NCBI GenBank assembly: GCA_041906145.1
Contig: JAYRJU010000007.1
Coordinates: forward strand, 62,001 to 126,000
Direction of reading: 5' to 3'
Origin: SHVO01 sp041906145
Lineage (GTDB): Bacteria > Pseudomonadota > Alphaproteobacteria > Rhodospirillales > Rhodospirillaceae
Length of the DNA stretch: 64,000 bases
Notes under the pieces: model-generated
The model's input: the letters and a program-made list of their open reading frames with translations, nothing else
What the model was told of the DNA's origin: nothing
The model's database searches: none
Part shown: one piece after another, positions 16,511-24,853 of the stretch
Layout of the letters: the number at the start of each line of letters is the position of its first letter
Numbering within the stretch: position 1 is the first letter of the stretch
Translations under genes and position numbers: made by a program

Positions 16511-17512
16511 ATGACCGCGCCTCCCGACACAGGATCGGGACCGGCTCCTGCGCAACTTGACGCCGCACCGGCCCTTGCCGACGGCGAAACCACCACATTC
16601 GTTTTCACGCACATTCTTTTTAAGACACCAGGCGCGCGTTTTGTCGGCGCCGGGAACGACCGCACGCCGATGTTCGCGGTCGATCTGGGCGACCAGAAAG
16701 GGCTGCTGGGCATCCAAGCCATGAAGCGCCAGTTCAACATCCCTCACGCCAGCGCCGACGATAAAATGATCGACCTGGCGGTGCGCAGCCTGAAATACGT
16801 TTCCGAGATTCGCCCCGGCGACAACGTGCCCAACGAGATCCTGACGGGCCGCGCGTCGTGGATGATCGATCCGCGCCACGCCGAGATCGCACGCAAGCGC
16901 CTCGAAATTCAACTGCTCGCGACCGTCGATCCTAAGGAAGTGAAGCTTACAAATACCGAGGAGATAACGGTCTATCTCGAGCGGCCGGAGAACAAGGCGA
17001 AGTTGCGCGAAGCGTTCCGCGTAGCGGCCAAAGCCTTGGGACGCGCCGAGGACGATACGGCTTTCGTGCTCGACAAACTCGTCATCTTCGCGCGCGAACT
17101 CGCCTATATCGAGGCGTTGCGCGAATGGTTCCTTCAGGTGCGTGCGATCCTCAAGAAGATCCAGTGGGTGGGCAAGGCCTACGACGGCGACCGCCGCTTC
17201 AAGGTCGAAGTCGGGCAGATGCGCTCGCTGTTCATGCCGGTGTCGCAGGAGTACCGCGACATTTTCATGACAGCGGACAAGCTGTCGGAGGACGTGGTGT
17301 CGGCGTTGACCACGATCGGCGCCAAGGTGAAGGCCATCCGCGAAGAACGCGACCGGTTGCACGGACTCACGCTCGTATGGCGCGACATTGTCGTCCAGTG
17401 GCGCAATTGTACGTCGGACACCGCCTCCCGTTATATGGAAACCGCCCGCGCGACCTACAGGTTCCTGGCGACCCGCCACAGTTCGGGCCGTAGCCTCCTC
17501 AATGCCAAATAA
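16511..17512 (+). CDS. Conserved-looking cytoplasmic protein of unknown function
   Basis: 333 residues from the ATG at 16511 (AGGA six bases upstream); an open frame upstream to 16373 lacks a better start. There is no signal peptide or membrane segment. The first 40 residues are Pro/Ala-rich (TAPPDTGSGPAPAQLD), followed by a mixed domain (TFVFTHILFKTPGARFVGAGNDRTPMFAVDLGD) and a largely helical, charged C-terminal half (about 150-320) that could form coiled coils. I do not recognise the family. It is flanked by a broken efflux gene and an SDR gene and is probably monocistronic. Confidence 0.65.
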   Translation: MTAPPDTGSGPAPAQLDAAPALADGETTTFVFTHILFKTPGARFVGAGNDRTPMFAVDLGDQKGLLGIQAMKRQFNIPHASADDKMIDLAVRSLKYVSEIRPGDNVPNEILTGRASWMIDPRHAEIARKRLEIQLLATVDPKEVKLTNTEEITVYLERPENKAKLREAFRVAAKALGRAEDDTAFVLDKLVIFARELAYIEALREWFLQVRAILKKIQWVGKAYDGDRRFKVEVGQMRSLFMPVSQEYRDIFMTADKLSEDVVSALTTIGAKVKAIREERDRLHGLTLVWRDIVVQWRNCTSDTASRYMETARATYRFLATRHSSGRSLLNAK

Positions 17513-17559
17513 GCGAATTCACGCTTGCGCCGGGATGCGGCGCGGGTGAAGTGTTACGC

Positions 17560-18342
17560 ATGAACCTCAAAGACACAGTCTCCTTTCGTTTGGATGGAAA
17601 AGTCGCGGCCGTGACCGGCGGCGGCAGCGGGATCGGGCGCGCCATCGCGCTGGCCTTTGCGCAGGCCGGTGCGTGGGTTGCGATCCTGGACCGGGATGAG
17701 ATGAAGGGAGTGGCGGTCGCGCGGGAGATCGTGAAGCTGGGTCAGCAAAGTTTCGCGGCCGTGGTGGACGTCGCCAAGGAAGACGAGGTCGAACGGGCTA
17801 TCGGCGCGGTGATGAATGAATTCGGCGGGCTCGATATCCTGGTGAACAGCGCAGGTACCGCGATCCGCAAGCCCAGCGCCGAACTGCCGCTGGAAGACTG
17901 GGACACGGTGATGGCGGTGAATGTGACCGGCGCTTTTCTGATGTCGCGCCACGCCGCGCGCGTGATGCTGGCCGCCGGCAAGGGCGGGAGTATCGTAAAT
18001 GTCGCGTCCATCATGGGTTTTTCGGGCGGAGGGCTTTATCCCAACATCTCCTACCAGACGAGCAAGGGTGCGGTGGTGAATATGACCCGCGCATTGGCGG
18101 TGGAGTGGGCGAAGGACAACATCCGCGTCAACGCCATCGCGCCGCAGTGGGTGAATACCCCCTTCATCGATGGTTTGCGCGAAAAGCCCGAGCTGATCGA
18201 CCGCATCAAGGCTATGGTGCCGATGGGACGCCTGGCGGAGCCGGAGGAGATCGCGGGCGCCGCGGTGTTCCTCGCGAGCCCGGCGGCCAGCATGGTTACG
18301 GGACACATTCTCGCAGTGGACGGCGGGTTTTTAGCTCAGTAG
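17560..18342 (+). CDS. Short-chain dehydrogenase/reductase (SDR)
   Basis: 260 residues from the ATG at 17560 (a GTG at 17551 is in frame). A classical SDR: cofactor motif TGGGSGIGRA near residue 20, NSAG near 92, catalytic Ser in VASIMGF, Tyr and Lys in YQTSK, and the usual PxxxxTPF loop (APQWVNTPFIDG). The acidic residue at the end of beta-2 (ILDRDE) suggests NAD(H) preference. The substrate is unknown; relatives oxidise sugars, polyols or 3-oxoacyl groups. The exported redoxin gene starts 21 bp downstream. Confidence 0.92.
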   Translation: MNLKDTVSFRLDGKVAAVTGGGSGIGRAIALAFAQAGAWVAILDRDEMKGVAVAREIVKLGQQSFAAVVDVAKEDEVERAIGAVMNEFGGLDILVNSAGTAIRKPSAELPLEDWDTVMAVNVTGAFLMSRHAARVMLAAGKGGSIVNVASIMGFSGGGLYPNISYQTSKGAVVNMTRALAVEWAKDNIRVNAIAPQWVNTPFIDGLREKPELIDRIKAMVPMGRLAEPEEIAGAAVFLASPAASMVTGHILAVDGGFLAQ

Positions 18343-18363
18343 TGGGTTCCATAGGAGGACAAT

Positions 18364-18927
18364 ATGCGTGCTCTGATGTTGGCGTTGACGGTGCTTCTGG
18401 GGTTCTCGGGCGCTGCGGCGCAGGCGGAGAGCATAGATATCGGGCCGGCGGTGGGGACGGCGATCCCGATGCCGTTCGCGGTGCATGACTCCCAAGGCGC
18501 GGTTCAGACGTTCGCCGACCTCGCGGGACCGTCGGGGACAGTGCTGGTGTTCGTGCGGTCCGCCTCCTGGTGTCCCTATTGCATTCAGCAGCTGCGCGAC
18601 ATCGAGAGTGTGAATGCCGAGCTGAAGACGCGCGGCTACAGGCTGGTGTCTGTCAGTTACGACACGCCGGAAATCCTGACGGCGTTCGCCAAGAAATTTG
18701 GCGTGACTTACACCATGACCTCGGACGAGGGCTCGAAGATGATCGACGCCTTCAAGATCCGCGATCCGCAGTATCCGGCGACGTCACGGGCCTACGGCGT
18801 GCCGAAACCGGCGATCTTCGTTGTCGATAAGGGCGGAATCGTCCGCGCGAAATTGGCGGAAGAGGGTTACAAGACGCGTCCGCCTTCCGCGGCCATCATT
18901 TCCGCGATTGATTCGCTGAAGAAGTAG
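18364..18927 (+). CDS. Exported peroxiredoxin/redoxin (AhpC-TSA family)
   Basis: 187 residues with a signal peptide (MRALMLALTVLLGFSGAAAQAES) and a thioredoxin-fold domain. The active site SWCPYCIQQL carries two Cys, as in TlpA/bacterioferritin-comigratory-type redoxins, and the cis-Pro region is PKPAIFVVD. It probably acts in the periplasm as a peroxidase or thiol reductant. A strong AGGAGG-like site (TAGGAGGACAAT) lies before the ATG. It may share a transcript with the SDR gene. Confidence 0.88.
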   Translation: MRALMLALTVLLGFSGAAAQAESIDIGPAVGTAIPMPFAVHDSQGAVQTFADLAGPSGTVLVFVRSASWCPYCIQQLRDIESVNAELKTRGYRLVSVSYDTPEILTAFAKKFGVTYTMTSDEGSKMIDAFKIRDPQYPATSRAYGVPKPAIFVVDKGGIVRAKLAEEGYKTRPPSAAIISAIDSLKK

Positions 18928-18950
18928 GACGCGCGGACCAACTAGACGGC

Positions 18951-19074
18951 GTCACCCCTAGGGGCTTGCCCCAGGGTCCAGGGTTTTGAAATGAGCTGTC
19001 TGCAGCGCTGGCGGGAAACGTTGCCTCGCGCGGTGTTTGAAAACCCTAGATCCTGGGCATGTGCCCAGGGTCAC
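18951..19074. repeat. REP doublet (REPIN/BIME-like)
   Basis: Two hairpins in opposite orientation face each other. The left one (CCCTAGGGGC / GCCCCAGGG) is followed by GTCCAGGGTTTTGA; about 40 bp later the mirrored tag TTTGAAAACCCTAGATC leads into the right hairpin (CCTGGGCA-TG-TGCCCAGG). The two arms form one long imperfect inverted repeat. Such doublets are mobilised by RAYT transposases, none of which is in this window. Confidence 0.65.
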
Positions 19075-19104
19075 CAAAAAACAATTATCAGCATTCAATG
19101 ATTG

Positions 19105-19128
19105 TCATTCCGGCCTTCGCCGGGATGA
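19105..19128. repeat. Single palindromic repeat unit
   Basis: Hairpin TCATTCCGGC-CTTC-GCCGGGATGA, of the common GTCATTCCGG/CCGGAATGAC repeat class of Alphaproteobacteria. It lies 30 bp after the REP doublet. Confidence 0.55.
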
Positions 19129-19463
19129 TGGTGTCATTTGCATCATGCATCCACAATGTTCCCACCTGTTAGCGCGCTTACTGGATGCTTACACGGTAAC
19201 CGCCGCGCTTAATACTCGTGGCGAAATCAGGGCGAACTGTGCACGCGTTGTGCACATCGCGATTCCGTCGCAGCATTTACGCATATCAACCTTGCGCAAA
19301 TGAATGCGAGCGTGTCGTTCGTGCAACGGCACGCGCGAAATCGAACGTGTGCCTGCACGCTGCCCTGGACATGCCTCAAAGCGACACTAGGTTGCGCCTC
19401 CCTCGACGCGCGATATCATCTCGCGATGAGGGACTCTAAAAACAAAAAGGAAAGTGCAAACTT

Positions 19464-20060
19464 ATGAAGCTCGCAAAAATCAGCGCCGTCGCCGCGTTCA
19501 CCATGGTCGCCGCGACCCAAGCTCAAGCTCAGAACTTCTACGGCTCGGTGGGCGCCGGCGTTCTTCTGCCGGAAAAGCTGGATATCCAGGTCGGCACGGC
19601 AGCCGGCGAAGTGAAGTTCGACACCGGCTACGCGCTGACGACGGCCCTCGGTTATGATTTCGGCAACGGCCTGCGTACCGAACTCGAACTCGGCCTCAAT
19701 GACACGGGCTTCAAGAGCGCGCGCACCGGCGCGGCGAATTTCGCCATCACCGGCGGCGACGTCGATCAACTGTCGCTGCATGCGGCCGGTTACTATGACT
19801 TCAACATGGGCGCCGTAAGCCCGTACATCGGCGGCGGCGTCGGCTTGACGCGCACCGATGTCGACACGTTCACCATCGGCACCACCACCACGGCGGGCGA
19901 CCGCGCCACCGACTTGTCGCTGTTCGGCGAAGCCGGCGTGTCGATCCCGGTCACGGACCGTCTGTCGATCGCTCCGGGCGTGCGTTATTCGTGGGTCGAC
20001 ACCAACGGTTCGAACCTGACCGCGTGGACCTTCAAGACCGCGCTGCGTTACGCGTTCTAA
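19464..20060 (+). CDS. Outer-membrane beta-barrel protein (OmpA-like/Opa-like 8-strand)
   Basis: 198 residues with a signal peptide (MKLAKISAVAAFTMVAATQAQAQ) and an eight-strand barrel (FYGSVGAGVLLP, ALGYDFGNGLRTELELGL, SPYIGGGVGLTR, SLFGEAGVSIP, FKTALRYAF with C-terminal Phe). It corresponds to the outer-membrane beta-barrel domain PF13505 with no OmpA-type peptidoglycan-binding domain. The long upstream region and an AAGGAAAG site before the ATG suggest a well expressed gene. A strong terminator follows at 20137. Confidence 0.88.
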   Translation: MKLAKISAVAAFTMVAATQAQAQNFYGSVGAGVLLPEKLDIQVGTAAGEVKFDTGYALTTALGYDFGNGLRTELELGLNDTGFKSARTGAANFAITGGDVDQLSLHAAGYYDFNMGAVSPYIGGGVGLTRTDVDTFTIGTTTTAGDRATDLSLFGEAGVSIPVTDRLSIAPGVRYSWVDTNGSNLTAWTFKTALRYAF

Positions 20061-20136
20061 GTGCTTGGTCGACCAGAGTAACTCTTCCGCGCACCAGTAC
20101 GTACGCGCAGAAGAAAATGCTCCGGTTCCGGCCGGG

Positions 20137-20172
20137 AACGGCCGCCGTATTCGCTATGCGGCGGCCGTTTTC
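20137..20172 (+). terminator. Rho-independent terminator of the outer-membrane protein gene
   Basis: An 11-bp perfect stem (AACGGCCGCCG / CGGCGGCCGTT) with an 11-base loop, followed by TTTCCCC. Confidence 0.75.
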
Positions 20173-20192
20173 CCCTATTCATATTGTTGCGG

Positions 20193-20246
20193 TTGACCCG
20201 GCGGAGGACCTTTCTATCCTCCGGCCTCCCATTTCAGGAGGCTCCC
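20193..20246 (+). promoter_or_regulatory. metY leader: promoter-like boxes and a stem sequestering the ribosome site
   Basis: TTGACC (20193) and TATCCT (20215) are 16 bp apart, a plausible housekeeping promoter. The same segment holds a hairpin CGGAGGA / TCCTCCG (20202-20223), abutting a second one GCCTCC / GGAGGC (20224-20242) that covers the AGGAGG ribosome site of the GTG start at 20247. If transcription starts further upstream, the two hairpins could compete; if it starts near 20227, only the second forms. Confidence 0.4.
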
Positions 20247-21539
20247 GTGAGCAACGCAAAACTTCATCCCGACACCATCGCCGTACATGGCGGTTGGCGC
20301 GCCGACCCGACCACGGGCGCGGTCGCGGTTCCCATCTATCAAACGACGTCCTATCAGTTCCGCAATACCGAGCACGCGGCGAACCTGTTTGCCCTGAAGG
20401 AACTCGGCAACGTCTATACGCGCCTCATGAATCCGACGCAGGATGTGTTGGAAAACCGGCTGGCGCAGTTGGAAGGCGGCGTTGCCGCTCTCGCCCTGGC
20501 CTCCGGGCAGGCGGCCTCGACCTACGCGATCCTGAACCTGTGCAGCGCGGGCGATAACTTCGTCACCTCGACCGATCTTTACGGCGGGACGTGGAATCTG
20601 TTCGCGAACACCTTCAAGCAGCTTGGCATCGAAGCGCGTTTCGTTGATCCAACGGACCCCGAAAACTTCGCGCGCGCAACCGACGACAAGACGCGCTGCT
20701 ATTATGCCGAGACACTGCCGAACCCGAAGCTGGAGGTGTTCCCGATTGCGGACGTCGCCAAGATCGGCCGCAAGCTCGGCGTGCCGTTGATCATGGACAA
20801 TACCTCGGTGCCGCTGATCTGCCGTCCGCTCGAGCATGGCGCCGCCATCGTGATGTATTCGACAACCAAATACCTCGGCGGTCACGGCACCTCCATCGGG
20901 GGCGCGGTGGTCGACGGCGGCAACTTCGATTGGGAAGCCAATGCGAAGCGCTTTCCGCTGTTGAACCAGCCGGACCCGAGTTATCACGGTGCGGTGTGGG
21001 TGGACGCGGTAAAGCCGCTGGGTCCGATTGCCTACATCCTGCGTATGCGCGTCACGTTGTTGCGCGACATGGGCGCGGCAACGACGCCGTTCAACGCGTT
21101 CCAGGCGATCCAGGGCGTCGAGACGGCGCCTTTGCGTATGCGCCGTCACTGTGACAACGCGGCGGCCATCGCGGACTTCCTCGCCAAACATCCGAAGGTC
21201 ACCAAGGTGATCTATCCGGGTCAAATGTCGGGTGAGCCGCGCCGCCGCGCGGACGCATATCTGAGAGGCGGTTTCGGCGCCCTGGTGGGCTTCGAGCTCA
21301 AAGGCGGCGTCGAAGCGGGCAAACGTTTCATCGATTCGCTGAAGCTGCTATATCATGTGGCGAACATCGGTGATGCGCGCTCGCTCGCGATCCATCCGGC
21401 GTCCACCACCCACTCGCAGCTGTCCGAAGCGGACCAAAAAGCGACGGGCGTGACCCCGGGCTACGTGCGCCTTGCCATCGGGATTGAACATGCCGCCGAC
21501 ATCGAGGCGGACATCGCGCAGGCACTGGATCAGGTCTAG
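20247..21539 (+). CDS. metY: O-acetylhomoserine aminocarboxypropyltransferase (sulfhydrylase), MetY
   Basis: 430 residues from a GTG at 20247 (AGGAGG 5 bases upstream); the longer frame from 20184 would run through the leader. It is a PLP enzyme of the Cys/Met metabolism family. The N-terminal TIAVHGGWRADPTTGAVAVPIYQTTSY, the PLP-site YSTTKYLGGHGT with its Schiff-base Lys, and the C-terminal HPASTTHSQLSEADQ are typical of MetY-type enzymes. It makes homocysteine from O-acetylhomoserine and sulfide. MetZ (O-succinylhomoserine) cannot be excluded without alignment, but the roughly 430-residue length favours MetY. No SAM riboswitch was recognised upstream. Confidence 0.9.
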   Translation: MSNAKLHPDTIAVHGGWRADPTTGAVAVPIYQTTSYQFRNTEHAANLFALKELGNVYTRLMNPTQDVLENRLAQLEGGVAALALASGQAASTYAILNLCSAGDNFVTSTDLYGGTWNLFANTFKQLGIEARFVDPTDPENFARATDDKTRCYYAETLPNPKLEVFPIADVAKIGRKLGVPLIMDNTSVPLICRPLEHGAAIVMYSTTKYLGGHGTSIGGAVVDGGNFDWEANAKRFPLLNQPDPSYHGAVWVDAVKPLGPIAYILRMRVTLLRDMGAATTPFNAFQAIQGVETAPLRMRRHCDNAAAIADFLAKHPKVTKVIYPGQMSGEPRRRADAYLRGGFGALVGFELKGGVEAGKRFIDSLKLLYHVANIGDARSLAIHPASTTHSQLSEADQKATGVTPGYVRLAIGIEHAADIEADIAQALDQV

Positions 21540-21552
21540 ATGAAACGAGTTG

Positions 21553-21597
21553 AGCGGGACGCCTTCGGTTGGATTTATCGTCCCGCTTTTCTTTTAT
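21553..21597 (+). terminator. Rho-independent terminator of metY
   Basis: Stem AGCGGGAC / GTCCCGCT (21553-21587) with a 19-base loop, followed by TTTCTTTTATT, 14 bp after the metY stop. A second hairpin, GCGCGCGCCC / GGGGCGCGCG plus TTTTT, follows at 21604-21655. Confidence 0.65.
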
Positions 21598-22298
21598 TGA
21601 ATCGCGCGCGCCCTGTCGGAAAGCCGGTTTCCACTTTTCCGGGGCGCGCGCTTTTTGGCGTCGCTCTGATCCTTCTCACCGCGTGTAGGGAACAAGCGCC
21701 GGCGGCAGACGCCGCCGCGACCGACGCGGAAGCTTGGCTTCAACAGGAACTCGGCTGGGTGGAGGGCGCGAACCCCGCCCAATGGGTCAAGCAAGACCAA
21801 GCGCAAAGACATTATCGGTTCATGAGTGTGTGCAGCTTGGGCTGCAGCATCGTGGGCGTCGGCGAGGTGACGGTGCGGATGTGCCATCCGACCTTGCCGG
21901 TGGACACCGTGGATAAGACCACGGAAGCCGTTCAATCCGAACGCCACGCCGCGCTGAAGAAGCAGGCGAGAGCCTTTGCCGAAACCTACAACCGCCTGAT
22001 GGCCGCCGATCTTAAAGCCATGGGGGCGGGTGAATGCCCGCCGCCGGTGGATTGGGAACAGGCCAATACCGAGATCACCGGGATGCTGGATCAGGTGTAC
22101 ACGAGCGGTTTCCGCGGCGATGTCTACGTGCATGACCAGAAGCGCGCGTTCCAGATCCGCCTGCCGCGCGGCGTGAAGGTGGCGGATGTGCACAAGCCGC
22201 TATGCGACATCATCGGTCGCAACGGCCTCAAGGATCTCGCGGCCCTTGAAGTCAAAAGCGTCGATACGGCGGAAGACTATGCCAAACTTGCCTGCTGA
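21597..22298 (+). CDS. Putative lipoprotein of unknown function (start uncertain)
   Basis: The frame is open from an ATG at 21540 to 22298, but the first part coincides with the metY terminator, so a TTG at 21597 is used here tentatively. A hydrophobic segment with lipobox (GVALILLTAC) is followed by a mature domain of about 200 residues with several Cys (CSLGCSIVG, CHPTLP, ECPPP, a final C), giving a possible disulfide-rich periplasmic fold. The family is not recognised. Its last 20 bp overlap the start of the SpeE-like gene, so the two are probably co-expressed. Confidence 0.6.
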   Translation: MNRARPVGKPVSTFPGRALFGVALILLTACREQAPAADAAATDAEAWLQQELGWVEGANPAQWVKQDQAQRHYRFMSVCSLGCSIVGVGEVTVRMCHPTLPVDTVDKTTEAVQSERHAALKKQARAFAETYNRLMAADLKAMGAGECPPPVDWEQANTEITGMLDQVYTSGFRGDVYVHDQKRAFQIRLPRGVKVADVHKPLCDIIGRNGLKDLAALEVKSVDTAEDYAKLAC

Positions 22299-23037
22299 AA
22301 CCATTTCAGAGCCCGTGCGCGGCTGGACGGTGCGCCATCCCGGTAAGTTCGGGACCATTACCATTCGCGCCAAGAAAGACGGCACGCGTGGGTATCACCA
22401 GAAAGGCGGAAACCAGAGCACGGTAGACGCTCACGGGGTGAGCCTCGACATCTATATCCACGCGCTCCACGGCCTTGCGCGTCAGCGCGGGAAGAAGGTG
22501 CTGATGGTCGGTTGCGCCGGCGGCACCCTCGCGACCATGCTGGCGCGGGAAGGGCGGGATGTGACCCTGGTCGATATCGACCGGGCGGCGTTCAAGATCG
22601 CGAAAAGCTACTTCCAGCTTCCTAAGGACATTTCGTGCCATGTGAGTGATGGCCTGCGCTATATGCAAAAAGTGCGCGGCAAATTCGATGTGGTGATCGT
22701 GGACGCCTTCATCGGCGAAGCGATCCCGGACCATTTCACGGGCGAAGCCTTTTACAAGGCCGCGAAACGCTGCGTCGCGCGCGGCGGGCTCGCGCTGGTG
22801 AATGTGTGCCTTCACGACAAAAAAGACCGGCTCGCGGACAAGATCGCGAGCGGATTCGAGGCACGTGGTTGGTCCGTGAAATTGCTTGATGAGCCGGGCG
22901 GGGCAAGAAACGCTATCGTGGCGGCGGGCAATGTTAAGAGTTTGCATAACCCGCGCGTGTCCATGCCACCCGAGGTCGGCATGAAAGAGCTGAGCAAAGG
23001 CGTGGCGGCGATGAAGTTCAGGCCGCTGGCTATTTAA
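22279..23037 (+). CDS. Spermidine synthase-like (SpeE-fold) methyltransferase
   Basis: 252 residues from the ATG at 22279 (GGAAG upstream). A short N-terminal beta domain is followed by a Rossmann core with VLMVGCAGGTLATMLAR and VTLVDIDRAAFKIAKSYF, and DVVIVDAFIGEAIPDHF, which corresponds to the catalytic-loop region of polyamine synthases. True spermidine synthases carry GGGDG in motif I; here it is GCAGG, so another substrate is likely. It overlaps the upstream lipoprotein gene by 20 bp. Confidence 0.78.
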   Translation: MPNLPAETISEPVRGWTVRHPGKFGTITIRAKKDGTRGYHQKGGNQSTVDAHGVSLDIYIHALHGLARQRGKKVLMVGCAGGTLATMLAREGRDVTLVDIDRAAFKIAKSYFQLPKDISCHVSDGLRYMQKVRGKFDVVIVDAFIGEAIPDHFTGEAFYKAAKRCVARGGLALVNVCLHDKKDRLADKIASGFEARGWSVKLLDEPGGARNAIVAAGNVKSLHNPRVSMPPEVGMKELSKGVAAMKFRPLAI

Positions 23038-23240
23038 GTCCTCACGCGCTGTGCGCGGTAGCGCGCTAAGTACGCCTCGTTCGCTTCCAAGACTCGCTTC
23101 CGGCGCTCCACCTGCGCCTGGATCACGCGGTCATTCTCAGCCGGATCCCAGACTTGCGTCGCCCTAAGTCCATTGTGACGCCGGTTTAGATAAATGGGAT
23201 AGAACCAGCCGCCGGTAAGGAGCCCGGCGCGATCATTGAA
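23034..23240 (-). pseudogene. Orphan C-terminal coding fragment, start lost
   Basis: On the minus strand, about 67 codons run from just after a TAA to a stop at 23034: NLFFNDRAGLLTGGWFYPIY, then LNRRHNGLRATQVWDPAEND and a charged helical end (VERRKRVLEANEAYLARYRAQR). The composition looks coding, yet there is no ATG, GTG or TTG before residue 45. It overlaps the stop of the convergent methyltransferase gene. Probably the tail of a decayed gene; the family is not recognised. Confidence 0.35.
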
Positions 23241-23263
23241 AAAAAGGTTTTGTTACTTCGAAG

Positions 23264-24691
23264 TTAGGGCGCCTTGCGCAATTCGGCCGTCAGTTCGTTG
23301 ATCCGGTATACACGCCCCGCGACCATCACGCTGTCGATATTGCCGACGGCTTTGATATCCGCGAGCGGGTTGCCGTTCAGCACCACGATATCGGCTTGTT
23401 TGCCGATCTCGATGGATCCGAAGCGATCTTCCCAACCAAGGATCTCGGCCGGGACAATGGTCGCCGCGCGGATCGCTTCGAGCGGCGTCATGCCGCCGGC
23501 GACGAAGAGTTCCAGCTCCTGGCGGATGCTGAGGCCAGGGACGAGCGGCGGGGCCGGGCTGAGATCGGAGCCGGTGCCGACGCGCCCGCCCATTCGCACG
23601 AAACGCGCGACCTGTTTCGCCTGGGCGAGGATACTCGCCTTCCACTGCGGGCCGTAGGCCTTGAAGTTGTAGACCGCGGGAACGCGCAAGGGGTCTTTCT
23701 GATATGCGGCGAAGAGATCCTTTTGATAGAGGTCGAACCACTCCCCGCTGGTTTTGGTGAGATAATCCGGGTCGGCACCCACATACTGGATCATGAGGGT
23801 GGGAATCAGCGCGGTCTTATGCGCGATCATCGTCTTGAAGGTCTCGTCGAGGGTCTTCTCGTTCACCTTGGTCCATTGGACGAAGTACCGGTAATAACCG
23901 ATATCCGTCATGGCGATCTGGTCTTCGTAGGCCAGTGACTTCTGGATCAACGAGACGGTGTGCTCGAGGCTGTCGACGCCGATTTTCGCGGCATCATCGG
24001 CGCCGAGCATGGTGAAGTGGCCAAACACCTTGGCGCCGTGTTTGTGCGCTTCATCGACGACGGCGGCGCCGACATCACGGTCGATGTAATTGTAGAACTT
24101 CACCCATTCGGCGCCTTTGAATATGTGATCGCGGGTGAGGGCGCGGGCCTCGAGGGCGGTATTCACCATCTCGGTGCGCTCGACCCGGGGGAAGCCGGGG
24201 GCCTGTTCGATAGGCGGGAAGGAGCCGATGACGATATTGGGGCCGGCGACGACGCCGGTGTCGATATCGTGCTTCAGGGGGACGAGATTATCCTCGGCCG
24301 AACCCATGGCGCGGATGGTGGTGACCCCGCCGGCCATGAAGATCTTCATATAATGCGGAAGGTTGACCTTCACGCCCTTGAAGTTGGTCTGGGCGTGGAC
24401 GTGCAGGTCCATCATGCCGGGCATGATGTATTTGCCCCGGACGTCGACCTTCACCGCGTTGGCCGGGATTCGGGCGCTATTATAAGGAAAGTCGAAGAAT
24501 AGCTCAGTGATCTTGCCGCCCTGGGCGAGGACGCCGACATCTGGGTAGATTTCCCCACGGATCACATCCACGAGAGTGCCGCCGGACAAAAACACCGGAG
24601 GATCGGAGGTTTTTTGCGCCTGAGCGTGCGCGGCATCGTGCCATGCTGCGATGCACACGAAACCGAAAACGAACCAAAGGATACGTTTCAT
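23264..24691 (-). CDS. Exported amidohydrolase (imidazolonepropionase-like)
   Basis: 475 residues from the ATG at 24691 with a signal peptide (MKRILWFVFGFVCIAAWHDAAHAQ). Metal-dependent hydrolase fold: the HxH motif is MPGMMDLHVHAQTN, the carbamylated-Lys region is EWVKFYNY, further His are in KVFGHF and SLEHT, and the terminal Asp is in GTGSDLSPAP. The C-terminus IEIGKQADIVVLNGNPL is typical of the family. It acts in the periplasm; substrates of related exported enzymes include peptides and cyclic imides. A second, frameshifted exported amidohydrolase is at 37969. Confidence 0.87.
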   Translation of the reverse strand: MKRILWFVFGFVCIAAWHDAAHAQAQKTSDPPVFLSGGTLVDVIRGEIYPDVGVLAQGGKITELFFDFPYNSARIPANAVKVDVRGKYIMPGMMDLHVHAQTNFKGVKVNLPHYMKIFMAGGVTTIRAMGSAEDNLVPLKHDIDTGVVAGPNIVIGSFPPIEQAPGFPRVERTEMVNTALEARALTRDHIFKGAEWVKFYNYIDRDVGAAVVDEAHKHGAKVFGHFTMLGADDAAKIGVDSLEHTVSLIQKSLAYEDQIAMTDIGYYRYFVQWTKVNEKTLDETFKTMIAHKTALIPTLMIQYVGADPDYLTKTSGEWFDLYQKDLFAAYQKDPLRVPAVYNFKAYGPQWKASILAQAKQVARFVRMGGRVGTGSDLSPAPPLVPGLSIRQELELFVAGGMTPLEAIRAATIVPAEILGWEDRFGSIEIGKQADIVVLNGNPLADIKAVGNIDSVMVAGRVYRINELTAELRKAP

Positions 24692-24853
24692 ACCGGCCCC
24701 GTCGTCTGTAGACCCAGCTGTACGCCCGGTCCTGCCCCCAACTTTCGTACTTTTCCGCATTGCGGGGCAAGGGGTTATCACGCTGAACCCTCTTGGAACT
24801 GGCCTCAGGTGCGGGTTAAGCTTGCCTCCTTCGGTAGGGGAGGATTTTCCGGA

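Larger units (their letters stand above)
18928..19463. other. Long intergenic region with REP elements
   Basis: There is no credible gene in 536 bp. The left part holds a REP doublet (18951-19074) and a separate hairpin (19105-19128). The right part, about 19130-19450, must contain the promoter of the outer-membrane protein gene; a pair of GTGCAC hexamers 5 bp apart stands near 19238. Confidence 0.6.

Noticed and set aside
20061..20246. SAM-II riboswitch before metY
   Set aside because: No recognisable SAM-II pseudoknot consensus; only a terminator and simple hairpins are present.
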